Assembly: GCF_030160635.1 (NCBI RefSeq)
Contig: NZ_BSOS01000041.1
Location: 1 to 64,000, forward strand
Reading direction: 5' to 3'
DNA from: Acidocella aquatica
GTDB lineage: Bacteria > Pseudomonadota > Alphaproteobacteria > Acetobacterales > Acetobacteraceae
DNA length: 64,000 nucleotides
Part shown: positions 44,160-54,152 of the stretch, one piece after another
Position numbering within the stretch: position 1 is the stretch's first letter
Layout: every line of letters starts with the position of its first letter
Notes under the pieces: generated by a model
What the model was told of the DNA's origin: nothing
Databases searched by the model: none
Seen by the model: only the letters and a program-made list of their open reading frames with translations
Position numbers and translations under genes: made by a program

Positions 44160-44938
44160 TGCTCTGCCCCGGCATCATGCAACCACCGGAGCCCGGCCAG
44201 CGTTCCGGCGCGCGGATTATACTCGCAACCGATGAAGCCTCCATAATTCAAATTTTCAAGCATCCTGAAAATATGGCTATCGTTCAGTTCACCGGTATTG
44301 GGCTCATTGCGCAACGGCACACTGGCCACCTGCACATGGCCGATGATCGGCATCAGCCTGGCCAGCGCGGCCGAGACATCGCCATGCATAATCTGGCGAT
44401 GGAAAATATCGAATTGCAACCGCAGATTCGTCAATCCCAGCCGCTGGATCAGCGCTTCGGCATAGGGGTAATCATTGAGGAAATATCCTGGCATGCTGCG
44501 GGCGTTGATCGGCTCCAGCAACAGCTCGATGCCATGTTCCCCCAGTTGTTCCGCCGCGTAGGTTACCGCCGTCTCGTAGCGCGAAGCCGCCCCGGGGCTA
44601 TCGCGGTTCACGATCCCCGCCATAAGGTGCAGCCGCTTCGCGCCGGTTGCCTGGGCATAGACCAAGGCTGTTTGCACGCTCGCCTTCAGTTCCTCTAACC
44701 GGCCGGGCAGGGCGGCCACGCCGCGCTCGCCCGCCGCCCAATCGCCCGGCGGCATGTTGAACAGCGCCTGAGTCAGTCTGTGGCGTTGTAGGCGGGCGGC
44801 AATCGCTTCGGGTGGATGCTCATAGGGAAAGAGATATTCCACCGCCTGGAACCCTGCATCCGCGGCCGCGCCAAAGCGGTCCAGAAACGTCCATTCGGTG
44901 AACATCATCGAGAGGTTAGCAGCAAATTTCAGCATCAA
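44156..44938 (-). CDS. otnI: 2-oxo-tetronate isomerase (hydroxypyruvate isomerase family)
   Basis: 260 residues, TIM-barrel of the xylose-isomerase-like family. Start FAANLSMMFTEWTFLDRF and metal-site regions LLLEPINARSMPGYFLND and QFDIFHRQIMHGD are clear. It converts 2-oxo- to 3-oxo-tetronate between LtnD and OtnK. It overlaps both neighbours by 4 bp. It resembles hydroxypyruvate isomerase (Hyi), but the neighbouring kinase and aldolase support OtnI. Confidence 0.9.
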   Translation of the reverse strand: MMLKFAANLSMMFTEWTFLDRFGAAADAGFQAVEYLFPYEHPPEAIAARLQRHRLTQALFNMPPGDWAAGERGVAALPGRLEELKASVQTALVYAQATGAKRLHLMAGIVNRDSPGAASRYETAVTYAAEQLGEHGIELLLEPINARSMPGYFLNDYPYAEALIQRLGLTNLRLQFDIFHRQIMHGDVSAALARLMPIIGHVQVASVPLRNEPNTGELNDSHIFRMLENLNYGGFIGCEYNPRAGTLAGLRWLHDAGAEQ

Positions 44939-45864
44939 TTATCATTCCCCGGCAGTTTGGCACCGCTCAGCCGGGCATAAACCCGCGCGACGGAGGCATC
45001 GTCATCGCGCCCCATGCCCATGCCCGACGCCGCGAGAAACATCTGTAGCGCACTGGCCGCGACGGGAACCGGAAATTTTGCGTCTCTCGCCATGTCCTGA
45101 ATAATGCCAAGATCTTTCACGAAAATATCCACCGCACTGTGCGGCGTATAATCTCCCGCCAGAACATGTGGCATACGGTTTTCAAACATCCAGGAATTTC
45201 CGGCGGAAGCGGTAATCACGTCGTAAACTTTCGCAAGATCCAACCCCTGCTTCGCGGCGAAGGCCATCGCCTCGCTGGCGGCGGCGATATGCACCCCGGC
45301 CAGAAGCTGGTTGATCATTTTGAACGCAGCCCCCAGCCCGGCCTCGTCTCCCAGCTCATACACTTTCGCAGCCATCGCCGAGAGTGCAGGCCGGGCCTTG
45401 GAAAATGCCTCCGGGGTGCCGGAGGCGAGGATGGTCAACGCGCCATCGCGTGCGCGGAGGGCGCCACCGCTGATCGGTGCATCCAGATAATGCCGGCCGG
45501 TTGCTTCCAGCCGCGCCGCGAATTGCCGCGCGATTTCGGGCGCCATGGTGGCGGCGGAGATGAACACGCCACCTTTTGTCAATGTTTCCGCCACTCCGGC
45601 ATCGCCAAACAAAATCGCCTCGGTCTGCGCGGCATTCACCACCACCGAGACGACAATTTCAGCCCCCGCGGCCGCTTGCGCCGGGCTGTCCGCGCCGCGT
45701 CCGCCCTCTGCCCGCAAGCGGTTGACGGCATCCCGCGCGACATCGAACCCCGCCACCGAAAAACCCGCGCGGCCCAGCGATTGCGCCATGCCAAAGCCCA
45801 TGGAGCCCAGCCCGATAACCGCGACCGTCGCGGTATTCGCCATATTGATGGTCTGAGTGCTCAT
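44935..45864 (-). CDS. ltnD: L-threonate dehydrogenase (3-hydroxyisobutyrate dehydrogenase family)
   Basis: 309 residues. NAD motif VAVIGLGSMGFGMAQSLGR, substrate signature DAPISGGALRARDGALTI, and catalytic region GLGAAFKMINQLLAGVHIA, matching the LtnD branch. It oxidises L-threonate to 2-oxo-tetronate. First gene of the operon; GGAAGA precedes the first ATG, though an ATG seven codons in is also possible. The promoter region holds an operator identical to that of the ABC operon. Confidence 0.88.
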   Translation of the reverse strand: MSTQTINMANTATVAVIGLGSMGFGMAQSLGRAGFSVAGFDVARDAVNRLRAEGGRGADSPAQAAAGAEIVVSVVVNAAQTEAILFGDAGVAETLTKGGVFISAATMAPEIARQFAARLEATGRHYLDAPISGGALRARDGALTILASGTPEAFSKARPALSAMAAKVYELGDEAGLGAAFKMINQLLAGVHIAAASEAMAFAAKQGLDLAKVYDVITASAGNSWMFENRMPHVLAGDYTPHSAVDIFVKDLGIIQDMARDAKFPVPVAASALQMFLAASGMGMGRDDDASVARVYARLSGAKLPGNDN

Positions 45865-45974
45865 TTACATCTTCCGGCAGGCCCGGCCGGCTCCGTGGCA
45901 AATCGGTTTATTCGGTACTCTGTCACGTGATGATCTCCCGGAACGCGGCATTCACCGCTGGCGCCGCGTGTAAA

Positions 45975-45988
45975 TGGTAGCGCTATCA
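45975..45988. promoter_or_regulatory. LacI-type operator O3
   Basis: TGGTAGCGCTATCA, identical over 14 bases to the site at 36228, in the divergent gap between ltnD and otnC. Confidence 0.8.
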
Positions 45989-46026
45989 TATTTCTAGGTT
46001 ATTTTCCGGCGCTTGCCAAGAGCTAA

Positions 46027-46040
46027 TGGGAGCGCTACCA
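46027..46040. promoter_or_regulatory. LacI-type operator O4
   Basis: TGGGAGCGCTACCA, one of the four related palindromes, 52 bp centre to centre from O3 (about five helical turns) and 39 bp before the otnC start. The pair could control both divergent promoters. Confidence 0.75.
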
Positions 46041-46078
46041 ATTCAATGTTTACAATGGCCAAAAGGAAGTGAAGGACC

Positions 46079-46732
46079 ATGAATGAATCGGCCCTGCGCG
46101 AGCAGATCTGCCGCTTCGGCGCCTCGCTGTTTGAACGTGGGCTGACACCGGGAGCATCGGGCAATATCTCCGTGCGGCTGAGCGATGGTGGCTGGCTGGT
46201 TACGCCCACCAACGTCTCGCTGGGTTTTCTGGATCCGGCACGGCTCTCCCGGCTAGATGCTTCGGGCCGGCTGCTCTCAGGCGACCCGCCAACCAAGGAA
46301 ATCCCGCTACACGCTGCGATTTATGAAAGCCGCAAGGCGGCGGCGGTGGTGCATCTGCATTCAACCCATGCCGTCGCGGTCTCCATGCTGCCGGAAATCA
46401 ACCCTGCCAACGCGCTGCCGCCGCTCACGCCTTATTATGTGATGCGTTGCGGCTGCACCGCCCTGGTGCCGTATCATCGTCCGGGAGACCCGGCGGTGGG
46501 TGATGCCATCCGTGGCCTCGGCGGCCGTTATTCATGCGTTCTGCTGGCCAATCATGGCTCGGTGCTTGCGGGCGAGACGCTGGAGGCAGCTGTTTTCGCG
46601 GCGGAGGAGTTGGAGGAGACGGCGAAGCTCTACTTGCTGCTGCGCGGCGCCGCGCCGCGCGTGCTGGATTCGGGCCAGGTCAGCGATCTGGTGGAGCATT
46701 TCAATTTATCTCCAGAGCTGTGCCGGATGTGA
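46079..46732 (+). CDS. otnC: 3-oxo-tetronate 4-phosphate decarboxylase (class II aldolase family)
   Basis: 217 residues. Class II aldolase/adducin fold with TPGASGNISVRLSDG, the metal His in VVHLHSTHAVAVS and the third His in LLANHGSVLAGETLEAA. It decarboxylates 3-oxo-tetronate 4-phosphate to dihydroxyacetone phosphate. AAGGA(ag)TGAAGGA boxes lie upstream of the ATG. Divergent from ltnD, it completes the pathway from threonate to DHAP. Confidence 0.92.
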   Translation: MNESALREQICRFGASLFERGLTPGASGNISVRLSDGGWLVTPTNVSLGFLDPARLSRLDASGRLLSGDPPTKEIPLHAAIYESRKAAAVVHLHSTHAVAVSMLPEINPANALPPLTPYYVMRCGCTALVPYHRPGDPAVGDAIRGLGGRYSCVLLANHGSVLAGETLEAAVFAAEELEETAKLYLLLRGAAPRVLDSGQVSDLVEHFNLSPELCRM

Positions 46733-46940
46733 TCCGGCGCCGGTTATCCGGTGGCCGATCGCGCGCGAGGCGCGCCGGGTGCTTCACGTGAAGCTATTGT
46801 GAGAAATTCTCTATAACACACTGTTAGTTCGGTTTAATTTTTTTCTTGCACCCCAATTTGTGCGGGTTTGTGTTGGAAAAGAAATGAATTTGCGGGCAGG
46901 CGGCCCGGGGATGTTCCGGGCCGTTTCCGCTGCGGGGGGT

Positions 46941-49652
46941 TCAGGCGGCTTGCGCGGCTGTTTCCTCGGTGTGTTGCGGATCTTTGCCGAAGAGGAAGTC
47001 TATGTCCTCCGCGTTGAAGGCGAGGCCGCCGGATTCGGAGAAGGCGATGCTGGCGAGTTCGGCCTTGCGCTGTTGCAGCTCCAGGATGCGTTCTTCGACC
47101 GTATCGACCGCGATCATCTTATAGACGAACACGGATTTGGTCTGGCCGATACGGTGCGCGCGGTCGGAGGCCTGGTTTTCCACCGCCGGGTTCCACCAGG
47201 GATCGTAATGGATCACGGTGTCGGCGGAGGTGAGGTTGAGGCCACGCCCGCCGGCCTTCAGCGAGATGAGGAAGAGCGGGACTTCGCCCGCCTCGAACGA
47301 GCGGACCGGCTCGGCGCGGTCGCGCGTGTCGCCGCGCAGCTCAACATAGGGGACGCCCGCTTCAACGAGGCGGGGCTTGATGAGGTCAAGCATCGAGGTG
47401 AACTGCGAGAACACCAGGATGCGCCGGCCCTCGGGGATCAGTTCGCCGATCATCTCCATCAGGTCGTCGAGCTTGGCGGAGCTTTCGGTGCCGCGGTTGC
47501 CGCCGCCGAGCTTGACCAGGCGGGGGTCGCAACAGGCCTGGCGGAGTTTGAGCAGGGCATCCAGCACGATGACGCGGCTCTGCGCCAGGGTGCGCTCGGC
47601 CATCTGGTCGCGCACGGTCTCATACAGGGTGCCGCGGATGGTCTCGTAGAGTTCGCGCTGGTCGGGCGCCAGGGAGATGCGGCGCAGGATGGTGTGCTTG
47701 GGCGGCAGCTCGGTCGCGACTTCGGATTTGGTGCGGCGCATGATGAAGGGGGCGATGCGCGAGACGAGCTGGGCGCGGCATACGGGGTCGCCGTTTTTCT
47801 CGATGGGGGTGCGGAAACGCTTGGTGAAGCCGCGCCGGTCACCCAGCAATCCTGGCATGAGGAAGGCGAATTGCGACCACAGCTCGTCGAGGTTGTTCTC
47901 GATGGGGGTGCCGGAGAGGCAGATGCGGTGGACGGTGTTGAGCTGGCAGACCGAGCGGGTGGCCCGGGCATCGGGGCTTTTGATGGCCTGGGCTTCATCC
48001 AGCACCACAATGTGCCAGGGGAGCTGTTTCATCTCCTCGATGTCGCGCGTCAGGACCGTGTAGGTGGTGATGACGACGTTGACGCCTTCGAGCTGTTCAC
48101 GGCGCTCGTGGCGCTCCATGCCATGCAGCACGGCGACCGTGAGCTGGGGGGCGAATTTGCCGAGTTCCGCGGTCCAGTTGGCGACGAGGCTGGTGGGGAC
48201 GACGATGAGGGCGGGGGCGGTGAGGCGGCCTTCGGCGTGGTCAACGCAGATATGGGCGATGGTCTGGGCGGTTTTGCCGAGGCCCATGTCGTCGGCGAGG
48301 AACCCGCCGAGGCCGTGGCTGGCGAGGTGCTGCAGCCAGTCCACGCCGTGTTGCTGATAGGGGCGCAGGTGGCCCCGGAATTCTTCCGGCACGACGACCG
48401 GGATGATCTCCGGCTCGCCGCGGAAGCGTTCGACATAGGCCTCGATGGTGGCGGCGTTTTGCCAGCTTGTGGTGAGTACGTCCTCCAGCTCCAGCACGGT
48501 CGCGGCGGCGCCGACGGGCAGGACCAGGGATTTTTCGGCGGAGCGCCCGGCGGCCTCGATGAGGTCGCCCATGACGGAGAGCAGGCGGCGGATGCGCTCG
48601 GCGGGAAGCTTGATGACGCGGCCATCATCCATGCTGGTGATGAGCTCATCGCCCACGATCTGCGCCGCCTCATAGCCGCCGCGGGCGAGCAGATGTTCGA
48701 GGATGGGCAGCAAGGGGTGGCGCACACCGTCGATCTCGATGCCGAATTCGAGGCTGAAGCTGCCTTTTTCGGCGTCCGCCACGGTGACATCGAGATTGCC
48801 GACGTTCTCCGCCAGTTGCGGGCCGAAATTGGCCTCGATGCTGCTTTGCCAGCCGAGTGCCGTGAGCTCGGGCACGCGCACGGCGACGAAATGGTGCCAT
48901 TGGGTGGCGGCGGTCTCGCCCCGGAAGACGAGGACGCGCTGGCCACGGGCGGATTTGCCGTCGGCGACGCGCATTTGCACGAAGTTATCGGGGCGGAGGG
49001 TGTCGAGGGCGGCGGCTTCGGCGGCGGTGTCGCGCCGGATGAAAACGATGTGGCCGCCGGATTTGACGCGGATGAACTGGGCATCGTCGGCGCCGTCAAC
49101 CCGCACGCCGGCATAGTCGAAGTCGAGCGTCAGAACATCGATGATGCGCGGGCGGCCGAATTCATCAGGTGCCTGCAGGCGGCGCAGGCGCAGCACGGGG
49201 GTGCAGGGGCGCTCCAGCACGGTGGCGCCGGGTTCGGGGGCGTCGGGCAGGATGGGCGCGATGTTGGCGGCGCGGGCGCGCCGGCCGGTGGGGCGCATGC
49301 GGGTTGGCGGCGGCGGGAAGGGGCGCTCGTGCGCGGGGATGATGGTGTCAATGAGCGATTTGGGCGCGGCCTTGCGCAGCACGGGGAAGCATTCCAGGGC
49401 CTTGAGCGCGGTGGCGGCGAGGTGCTTGCATTTGCTCTCGCCGCAGCTGCATTCGCGCTCGGCGAAGGAGATGCGCTGGCCCATGGCGATAGGGGTGATC
49501 TTGGTGGTCCACTTGGCGCCCATCTGGTTGGTGCCGGTGATGGTTTCGCCATCCAGGGAGACGTCGGTCATCTCGGCCATGAACCGGCTGCTGGTGAGGA
49601 TCTTGGAGTCGAAAACTTTTTCAAGATCTTCAGCGGAATACGGCACCGGCAT
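46941..49652 (-). CDS. SWIM-domain SNF2-family helicase (RapA/HepA-like)
   Basis: 903 residues. N-terminal SWIM zinc motif ECSCGESKCKHLAATAL (CxC...CxH, about residues 68–80), a middle region, and a SNF2 ATPase from about residue 430: LADDMGLGKTAQTIAH (Walker A), VVLDEAQAIKS (DEAQ box), CLSGTPIENNLDELWSQF, then helicase C with ILVFSQFTSMLDLIKP and HYDPWWNPAVENQASDRAHR. Likely a DNA or RNA-polymerase remodelling translocase. It stands alone; no restriction or nuclease partner is adjacent, so a defence role is not supported. Confidence 0.92.
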   Translation of the reverse strand: MPVPYSAEDLEKVFDSKILTSSRFMAEMTDVSLDGETITGTNQMGAKWTTKITPIAMGQRISFAERECSCGESKCKHLAATALKALECFPVLRKAAPKSLIDTIIPAHERPFPPPPTRMRPTGRRARAANIAPILPDAPEPGATVLERPCTPVLRLRRLQAPDEFGRPRIIDVLTLDFDYAGVRVDGADDAQFIRVKSGGHIVFIRRDTAAEAAALDTLRPDNFVQMRVADGKSARGQRVLVFRGETAATQWHHFVAVRVPELTALGWQSSIEANFGPQLAENVGNLDVTVADAEKGSFSLEFGIEIDGVRHPLLPILEHLLARGGYEAAQIVGDELITSMDDGRVIKLPAERIRRLLSVMGDLIEAAGRSAEKSLVLPVGAAATVLELEDVLTTSWQNAATIEAYVERFRGEPEIIPVVVPEEFRGHLRPYQQHGVDWLQHLASHGLGGFLADDMGLGKTAQTIAHICVDHAEGRLTAPALIVVPTSLVANWTAELGKFAPQLTVAVLHGMERHERREQLEGVNVVITTYTVLTRDIEEMKQLPWHIVVLDEAQAIKSPDARATRSVCQLNTVHRICLSGTPIENNLDELWSQFAFLMPGLLGDRRGFTKRFRTPIEKNGDPVCRAQLVSRIAPFIMRRTKSEVATELPPKHTILRRISLAPDQRELYETIRGTLYETVRDQMAERTLAQSRVIVLDALLKLRQACCDPRLVKLGGGNRGTESSAKLDDLMEMIGELIPEGRRILVFSQFTSMLDLIKPRLVEAGVPYVELRGDTRDRAEPVRSFEAGEVPLFLISLKAGGRGLNLTSADTVIHYDPWWNPAVENQASDRAHRIGQTKSVFVYKMIAVDTVEERILELQQRKAELASIAFSESGGLAFNAEDIDFLFGKDPQHTEETAAQAA

Positions 49653-49824
49653 CAGGCTAACCCTTCAATCTGTCTCGCGCCGCCAGGCTTGGCGCGCGCA
49701 TCCAACCCGCCGCGCGGCGGGCCAAAGGGTCTCATAGCCGATATTGCGGAAAAGGGCAGGGGGAAAAGACAGAAATTTGCGGGAGGCAGGGCTGAATTGT
49801 GCGTGTGTAAAATAAACCCGGTGG

Positions 49825-51489
49825 TTATTTTATGAGATTCGTAAACCCATTGGTCATCGGGTAGCGCCGGTCGCGGCCAAAAGCGCGGAGGGAAATTTTG
49901 ACGCCGGGGGGCGATTGGCGGCGTTTGTATTCGGCGCGGTCGAGCAGTTTCCAGATGCGCAGGACGGTGGGGCGCTCGAAACCTTCGGATACAACGTCAT
50001 CGATGCTGGCTTCGCCCTCGATGAGGCGGTGCAGGATGGCGTCCAGCATGTCGTAGGGGGGCAGGGAGTCCTGGTCGGTCTGGTTTTCCCGCAGTTCCGC
50101 GCTGGGGGCTTTGGTGATGACGCGCTCGGGCATGGCGGGGGCGCGCGGGCAGAGGGTGCCCGTGGGGGTGTGCGCGTTGCGCCAGCGGGAGAGTTCGAAC
50201 ACCGTGGTTTTGTAAATGTCCTTGAGGACTGAGTAGCCGCCGCACATGTCGCCATAGAGGGTGGCGTAGCCGACTGACATTTCGGATTTGTTGCCGGTGG
50301 TGAGCAGCATGGGGCCGAATTTGTTGGAGAGCGCCATGAGGATGATGGCGCGCGTGCGCGATTGCAGGTTTTCCTCGGTGATGTCCGGCTCGCGGCCGGC
50401 GAAGGCGGGGGCGAGGGCCTGGGCGAAAGCGCCGATGGCGCCGGAGATGGGGATGGTCTCATAGGGGATGCCCAGCATCTGGGCGCAGGCGGCGGCGTCT
50501 TCCAGCGAGTGCGCGGAGGTGTAGGGGCTGGGAAGCATGACGGCGCGCACCCGCTCCGGCCCCAGGGCGTCGGCGGCGACGGCGGCGGAGATGGCGCTGT
50601 CGATGCCGCCGGAGAGGCCGAGGACCACGCCGGGGAAGCCGTTTTTGTTCACATAGTCGCGCAGGCCCATCATCATGGCCTGGTAGATCAGCTCCAGCCG
50701 GTGCGGCGCGGGGGGAAAGCGGGTCTGGGCGCAGATCAGGCCGGTGGCGGTGCGGGTCCAGGTGGTGAGGGTGAGGGATTCGGCGAAATGGGGGAGCTGG
50801 GCGGCGAGGCCGGAGTCAGCGTTCAGCACAAAGGAGGCGCCGTCGAAGACGATTTCATCCTGCCCGCCGGTGAGGGCGGCGAAGATGTAGGGAAGCCCGG
50901 TTTCGGCGACGCGCTGGGCGGCCAGCGCGATGCGGGTGGATTGCTTGCCGTCCTCGAAGGGGGAGCCGTTGATGGAGAGCAGAAGCTCGGCGCCGGAATC
51001 GGCGAGGGATTTCGGCACGGTGGGGAACCACCAGTCCTCGCAGATCATCAGGCCGAGGGAGAAGCCGCGGAAGTTCACCGGCATGGGGACGGGGCCGGGG
51101 GCGAAGACGCGTTTTTCGTCGAACACGCCGTAGTTGGGGAGTTCGTGTTTTTTGCGCCGCGCGGTGATCTTGCCGCCATCGAGCACGAAGGCGGCGTTGT
51201 GCAGGCCGGTGCCGTTGCGCCAGGGGGTGCCGATGATGAGGCCGGGGCCGCCATCGGTTGTGTCCAGCGCCAGTTCCTCGGCGGCGGCTTCGCAGGCGGC
51301 GACGAAGGCGGGTTTGAGCACAAGGTCTTCGGGCGGGTAGCCGGAGATGGAGAGCTCGGGTGTGATGAGGAGATCAGCGCCCAGTTCGGCGGCCTGTTTG
51401 CGCGCGGCGCGGATGGCGGCGAGGTTTTTGCCGATGGCGCCGAGGTGCAGGTTGAGCTGGGCGATGGCGATTTTAAGCGTGGCGGTCAT
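49825..51489 (-). CDS. nadE: Glutamine-dependent NAD+ synthetase
   Basis: 554 residues. N-terminal nitrilase-type glutaminase (about 1–260) with LMICEDWWFP, whose Cys is the nucleophile, and a C-terminal synthetase with the PP-loop GLSGGIDSAISAAVA near 295 and TGNKSEMSVGYATLYGDMCG. It amidates nicotinate adenine dinucleotide to NAD+. It lies just downstream of pncB, separated by 78 bp that contain a REP-like palindrome. Confidence 0.95.
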   Translation of the reverse strand: MTATLKIAIAQLNLHLGAIGKNLAAIRAARKQAAELGADLLITPELSISGYPPEDLVLKPAFVAACEAAAEELALDTTDGGPGLIIGTPWRNGTGLHNAAFVLDGGKITARRKKHELPNYGVFDEKRVFAPGPVPMPVNFRGFSLGLMICEDWWFPTVPKSLADSGAELLLSINGSPFEDGKQSTRIALAAQRVAETGLPYIFAALTGGQDEIVFDGASFVLNADSGLAAQLPHFAESLTLTTWTRTATGLICAQTRFPPAPHRLELIYQAMMMGLRDYVNKNGFPGVVLGLSGGIDSAISAAVAADALGPERVRAVMLPSPYTSAHSLEDAAACAQMLGIPYETIPISGAIGAFAQALAPAFAGREPDITEENLQSRTRAIILMALSNKFGPMLLTTGNKSEMSVGYATLYGDMCGGYSVLKDIYKTTVFELSRWRNAHTPTGTLCPRAPAMPERVITKAPSAELRENQTDQDSLPPYDMLDAILHRLIEGEASIDDVVSEGFERPTVLRIWKLLDRAEYKRRQSPPGVKISLRAFGRDRRYPMTNGFTNLIK

Positions 51490-51519
51490 GGTGGGGGCCC
51501 GTCGGGTTAAGGCAGGGAG

Positions 51520-51539
51520 ATGCCGGCTTGCGCCGGCAT
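51520..51539. repeat. REP-like palindrome between pncB and nadE
   Basis: ATGCCGGC-TTGC-GCCGGCAT, a perfect 8-bp stem with a 4-base loop, followed by GACGGTG and six T on the plus strand. This sequence type is a common dispersed palindrome in many proteobacteria. Only one copy was found here by eye. Confidence 0.6.
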
Positions 51540-51567
51540 GACGGTGTTTTTTGGCGGGGTGGGGCGG

Positions 51568-52710
51568 TTAGCCGAGGTCACGTTTCACCGAGCGCAGGAG
51601 GAATTCGCGGCCGATTTTGACCATTGGTTCGCCATCGTAGGAGATGATGTCGGCGGTGGCGTAGGTCTCGGACCAGATTTCGGGGATGAAGCTGCCGGTG
51701 CCCACCATGTCAATCGGGGTGTGGGCGTCGGCCATGACGCTGCATTTCTCGACGCCGAAGCCGGAGCTGGCGACGATGCGGACGCGCTCAAACCCGGCAT
51801 TGTTGAGGGATTCACGCATTTTCCAGATGGCGGCGGCGGAGACGCCGGTGCCGATGAGGTAGCGCAGTTCGCTTTGGCTGCGGTAGCGGCGCAGGGCGCC
51901 AGGGGCGTGGCGCTCGAGCACGGCGTAGCTCTCCTGCGGGTCGAGCCCTTCGAGAAACCGGCCGCCGTGGGTGTCCAGCCGGACGGCCATGCGCCCGGCA
52001 TGGGCCATTTCGGAGAAATGGCGGCAGACGGTCAGCGCGTCGGTGATCTCGTGGCCAAAATAGTCAACTAATACGGTAAGGTCTTCATCGGGGAAGGTCT
52101 CGGCGAACATTTCCGCGGCCCGCAGGGTGGAGCCGGCATAGCCGATGAGGGCGTGCGGCATGGTGCCGTAGCCGGTGGGGGCGCCGAAATAATGCGCTGT
52201 CCAATCGTTGGCGTTGCCGATGAAGCCTTTGGCGCCCTCGGCCTTGGCGGCGCGCGAGCCGACAGCGGCGGCGTAGGCCATGATCTCCTGCATCTCGGCC
52301 CCGGCGCAGTGCCGTGCATCCATCGCCAGGAAGGTGGTTTTGGGCAAGGCGACGCACATCTGGAAGGCATTGTGGGCAGCGACACAGGCGGCGCCGATTT
52401 TTTGCAGGATCAGGGTTTCGAGATCAGTGAGGGCCTGCATGCTGCCGGTGATGTAGACCAGCGGCTCGCCCGCGCCGACCCATTCGCCCTCCTTGTGCAT
52501 CAGCTCGATTTCAAAGGTTTCGCCGCGCGCGGCGGCGACGGCGTTCAACCAGTCCACCATGAGCGCCGGGGCGCACACCACCGGGCGGCGGAGGAACACC
52601 GCGTAGGTGACGCGCTTGTCCCCGAAGCGGGCGACGACCGCGCGCGTGCGGTTGAAATAGGCATCCGTGCGCGCGGTGATCTCCGCCTCGTTGAGCGGGG
52701 AGAGGCTCAT
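51568..52710 (-). CDS. pncB: Nicotinate phosphoribosyltransferase
   Basis: 380 residues. Type II PRTase fold with N-terminal [31 protein letters not shown], and the phosphate-binding C-terminal part ([16 protein letters not shown], then [11 protein letters not shown]). It makes nicotinate mononucleotide from nicotinate and PRPP. Its start overlaps the DAHP-synthase stop by 4 bp, and nadE follows, so salvage and final amidation of NAD are encoded together. Confidence 0.9.
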   Translation of the reverse strand: MSLSPLNEAEITARTDAYFNRTRAVVARFGDKRVTYAVFLRRPVVCAPALMVDWLNAVAAARGETFEIELMHKEGEWVGAGEPLVYITGSMQALTDLETLILQKIGAACVAAHNAFQMCVALPKTTFLAMDARHCAGAEMQEIMAYAAAVGSRAAKAEGAKGFIGNANDWTAHYFGAPTGYGTMPHALIGYAGSTLRAAEMFAETFPDEDLTVLVDYFGHEITDALTVCRHFSEMAHAGRMAVRLDTHGGRFLEGLDPQESYAVLERHAPGALRRYRSQSELRYLIGTGVSAAAIWKMRESLNNAGFERVRIVASSGFGVEKCSVMADAHTPIDMVGTGSFIPEIWSETYATADIISYDGEPMVKIGREFLLRSVKRDLG

Positions 52711-54098
52711 GCGCTTGGGCGCTTGGCCCGGCGGGTTTTCAGCTCCTCGGCGAGGAAGAAGGCGAGTTCCAGCGCCTGTTCGGCGTTGAGACGGGGGTCG
52801 CAGGAGGTCTCATAGCGGTTGCCGAGATCGGCCTCAGAGAGGCCACGCGCGCCGCCGGTGCATTCGGTGACATCCTGCCCGGTCATTTCCATATGCGCGC
52901 CGCCGGCGATGGTGCCTTCAGCGGCATGGGCGGCGAAGAAGCTCTTCAGCTCGGAGACGATGGCCTCATAGCGCCGGGTTTTGAGTTTTTGCGCGGTGTT
53001 GATGGTGTTGCCGTGCATGGGGTCGCACATCCAGACCGGGGTGCGCCCGGCGGCCTTGACCGCGCGCAGCAGGGCGGGGAGCTTTTCGTCCACCTTATCG
53101 GCGCCCATGCGGGCAATGAGGGAGAGGCGGCCGGGTTCGTTGTTGGGGTCCAGCCGGTCCATCAGGCGCAGCAGGTCGTCGATTTCCATGCTGGGGCCGA
53201 CCTTCATGCCGATCGGGTTGCGGATGCCGCGCATGAATTCGACATGCGCGCCGTCCAGTTGGCGGGTGCGGTCGCCGATCCACAGGTAATGCGCCGAGCA
53301 GGCATAGTATTCGCCGGAGGTGGAATCCAGGCGGGTGAGGGCCTGCTCGTAGGGGAGCAGGAGGGATTCGTGGCTGGTGTAGAAATCGGTCTCACGGATT
53401 TGCGGCGCGGAGATGCTGGTGAGGCCGCAGGCACCCATGAAGGCCAGGGTCTCATCGATGCGCGCTGAGAGGTCGCGGTAGCGCGCGGCCAGGGGCGATT
53501 TTTCGACGAAATCAAGGTTCCAGCGGTGGACTTCGTGCAGGTCGGCATAGCCGCCGGAGGCGAAGGCGCGCAGCAGGTTGAGTGTGCCGGCGGACTGGAA
53601 ATAGCCGAATTCCATGCGCGTGGGATCGGGGATGCGCGCCTGGGCGGAGAATTCTGGGCCGTTGACGATGTCGCCACGGTAGGAGGGGAGGGAGATGCCG
53701 TCGATCGTCTCGGTGTCCGACGAGCGGGGCTTGGCGAACTGGCCGGCCATGCGGCCGAGTTTGACCACCGGCATCGCGCCGCCAAAGGTGAGCACCACGG
53801 CCATTTGCAGCAGGACGCGGAAGGTGTCGCGGATGATGTTGGCGGTGAAGTCGCCAAAACTCTCGGCGCAGTCGCCGCCCTGGAGCACGAAGGCCTGGCC
53901 GGAGGCGGCCTGGCCGAGCTGCGCCTTCAGGCGGCGGGCCTCGCCCGCGAACACCAGCGGCGGAAAACGGGTCAGCCGCGCTTCCATCGCCGCCAGCTTG
54001 GCTTCGTCGGGGTAGCTCGGCACCTGACGGATGGGGCAGTTGCGCCAGCTCGCGGGGGTCCAGCCGGGGGTGAGATGGGCTGGGGTGATCGTGTCCAT
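52707..54098 (-). CDS. Class II 3-deoxy-7-phosphoheptulonate (DAHP) synthase
   Basis: 463 residues. First step of the shikimate pathway. The plant-like class II type is shown by [12 protein letters not shown] (with the metal Cys), [25 protein letters not shown]-type [17 protein letters not shown] and the C-terminal [25 protein letters not shown] precedes the ATG. It overlaps pncB by 4 bp. Confidence 0.95.
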   Translation of the reverse strand: MDTITPAHLTPGWTPASWRNCPIRQVPSYPDEAKLAAMEARLTRFPPLVFAGEARRLKAQLGQAASGQAFVLQGGDCAESFGDFTANIIRDTFRVLLQMAVVLTFGGAMPVVKLGRMAGQFAKPRSSDTETIDGISLPSYRGDIVNGPEFSAQARIPDPTRMEFGYFQSAGTLNLLRAFASGGYADLHEVHRWNLDFVEKSPLAARYRDLSARIDETLAFMGACGLTSISAPQIRETDFYTSHESLLLPYEQALTRLDSTSGEYYACSAHYLWIGDRTRQLDGAHVEFMRGIRNPIGMKVGPSMEIDDLLRLMDRLDPNNEPGRLSLIARMGADKVDEKLPALLRAVKAAGRTPVWMCDPMHGNTINTAQKLKTRRYEAIVSELKSFFAAHAAEGTIAGGAHMEMTGQDVTECTGGARGLSEADLGNRYETSCDPRLNAEQALELAFFLAEELKTRRAKRPSA

Positions 54099-54152
54099 GG
54101 GGTCTCCAGAGTCCTCGTTTGGGGGTATTATCGCGCGATTTGGGCGCGCTGG

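Noticed and set aside
46941-49652. SNF2 helicase as part of a DISARM-like or other phage-defence system
   Set aside because: No methyltransferase, nuclease or other defence gene is adjacent; neighbours are otnC and nadE.
46860-49835. 991-codon open frame antisense to the SNF2 helicase gene
   Set aside because: It covers the helicase on the other strand, is rich in Gly/Ala/Asp/His without motifs, and the helicase has every expected motif.
51490-51567. Rho-independent terminator splitting pncB from nadE
   Set aside because: The T-run lies on the wrong side for the minus-strand genes; it is better described as a REP-like palindrome.
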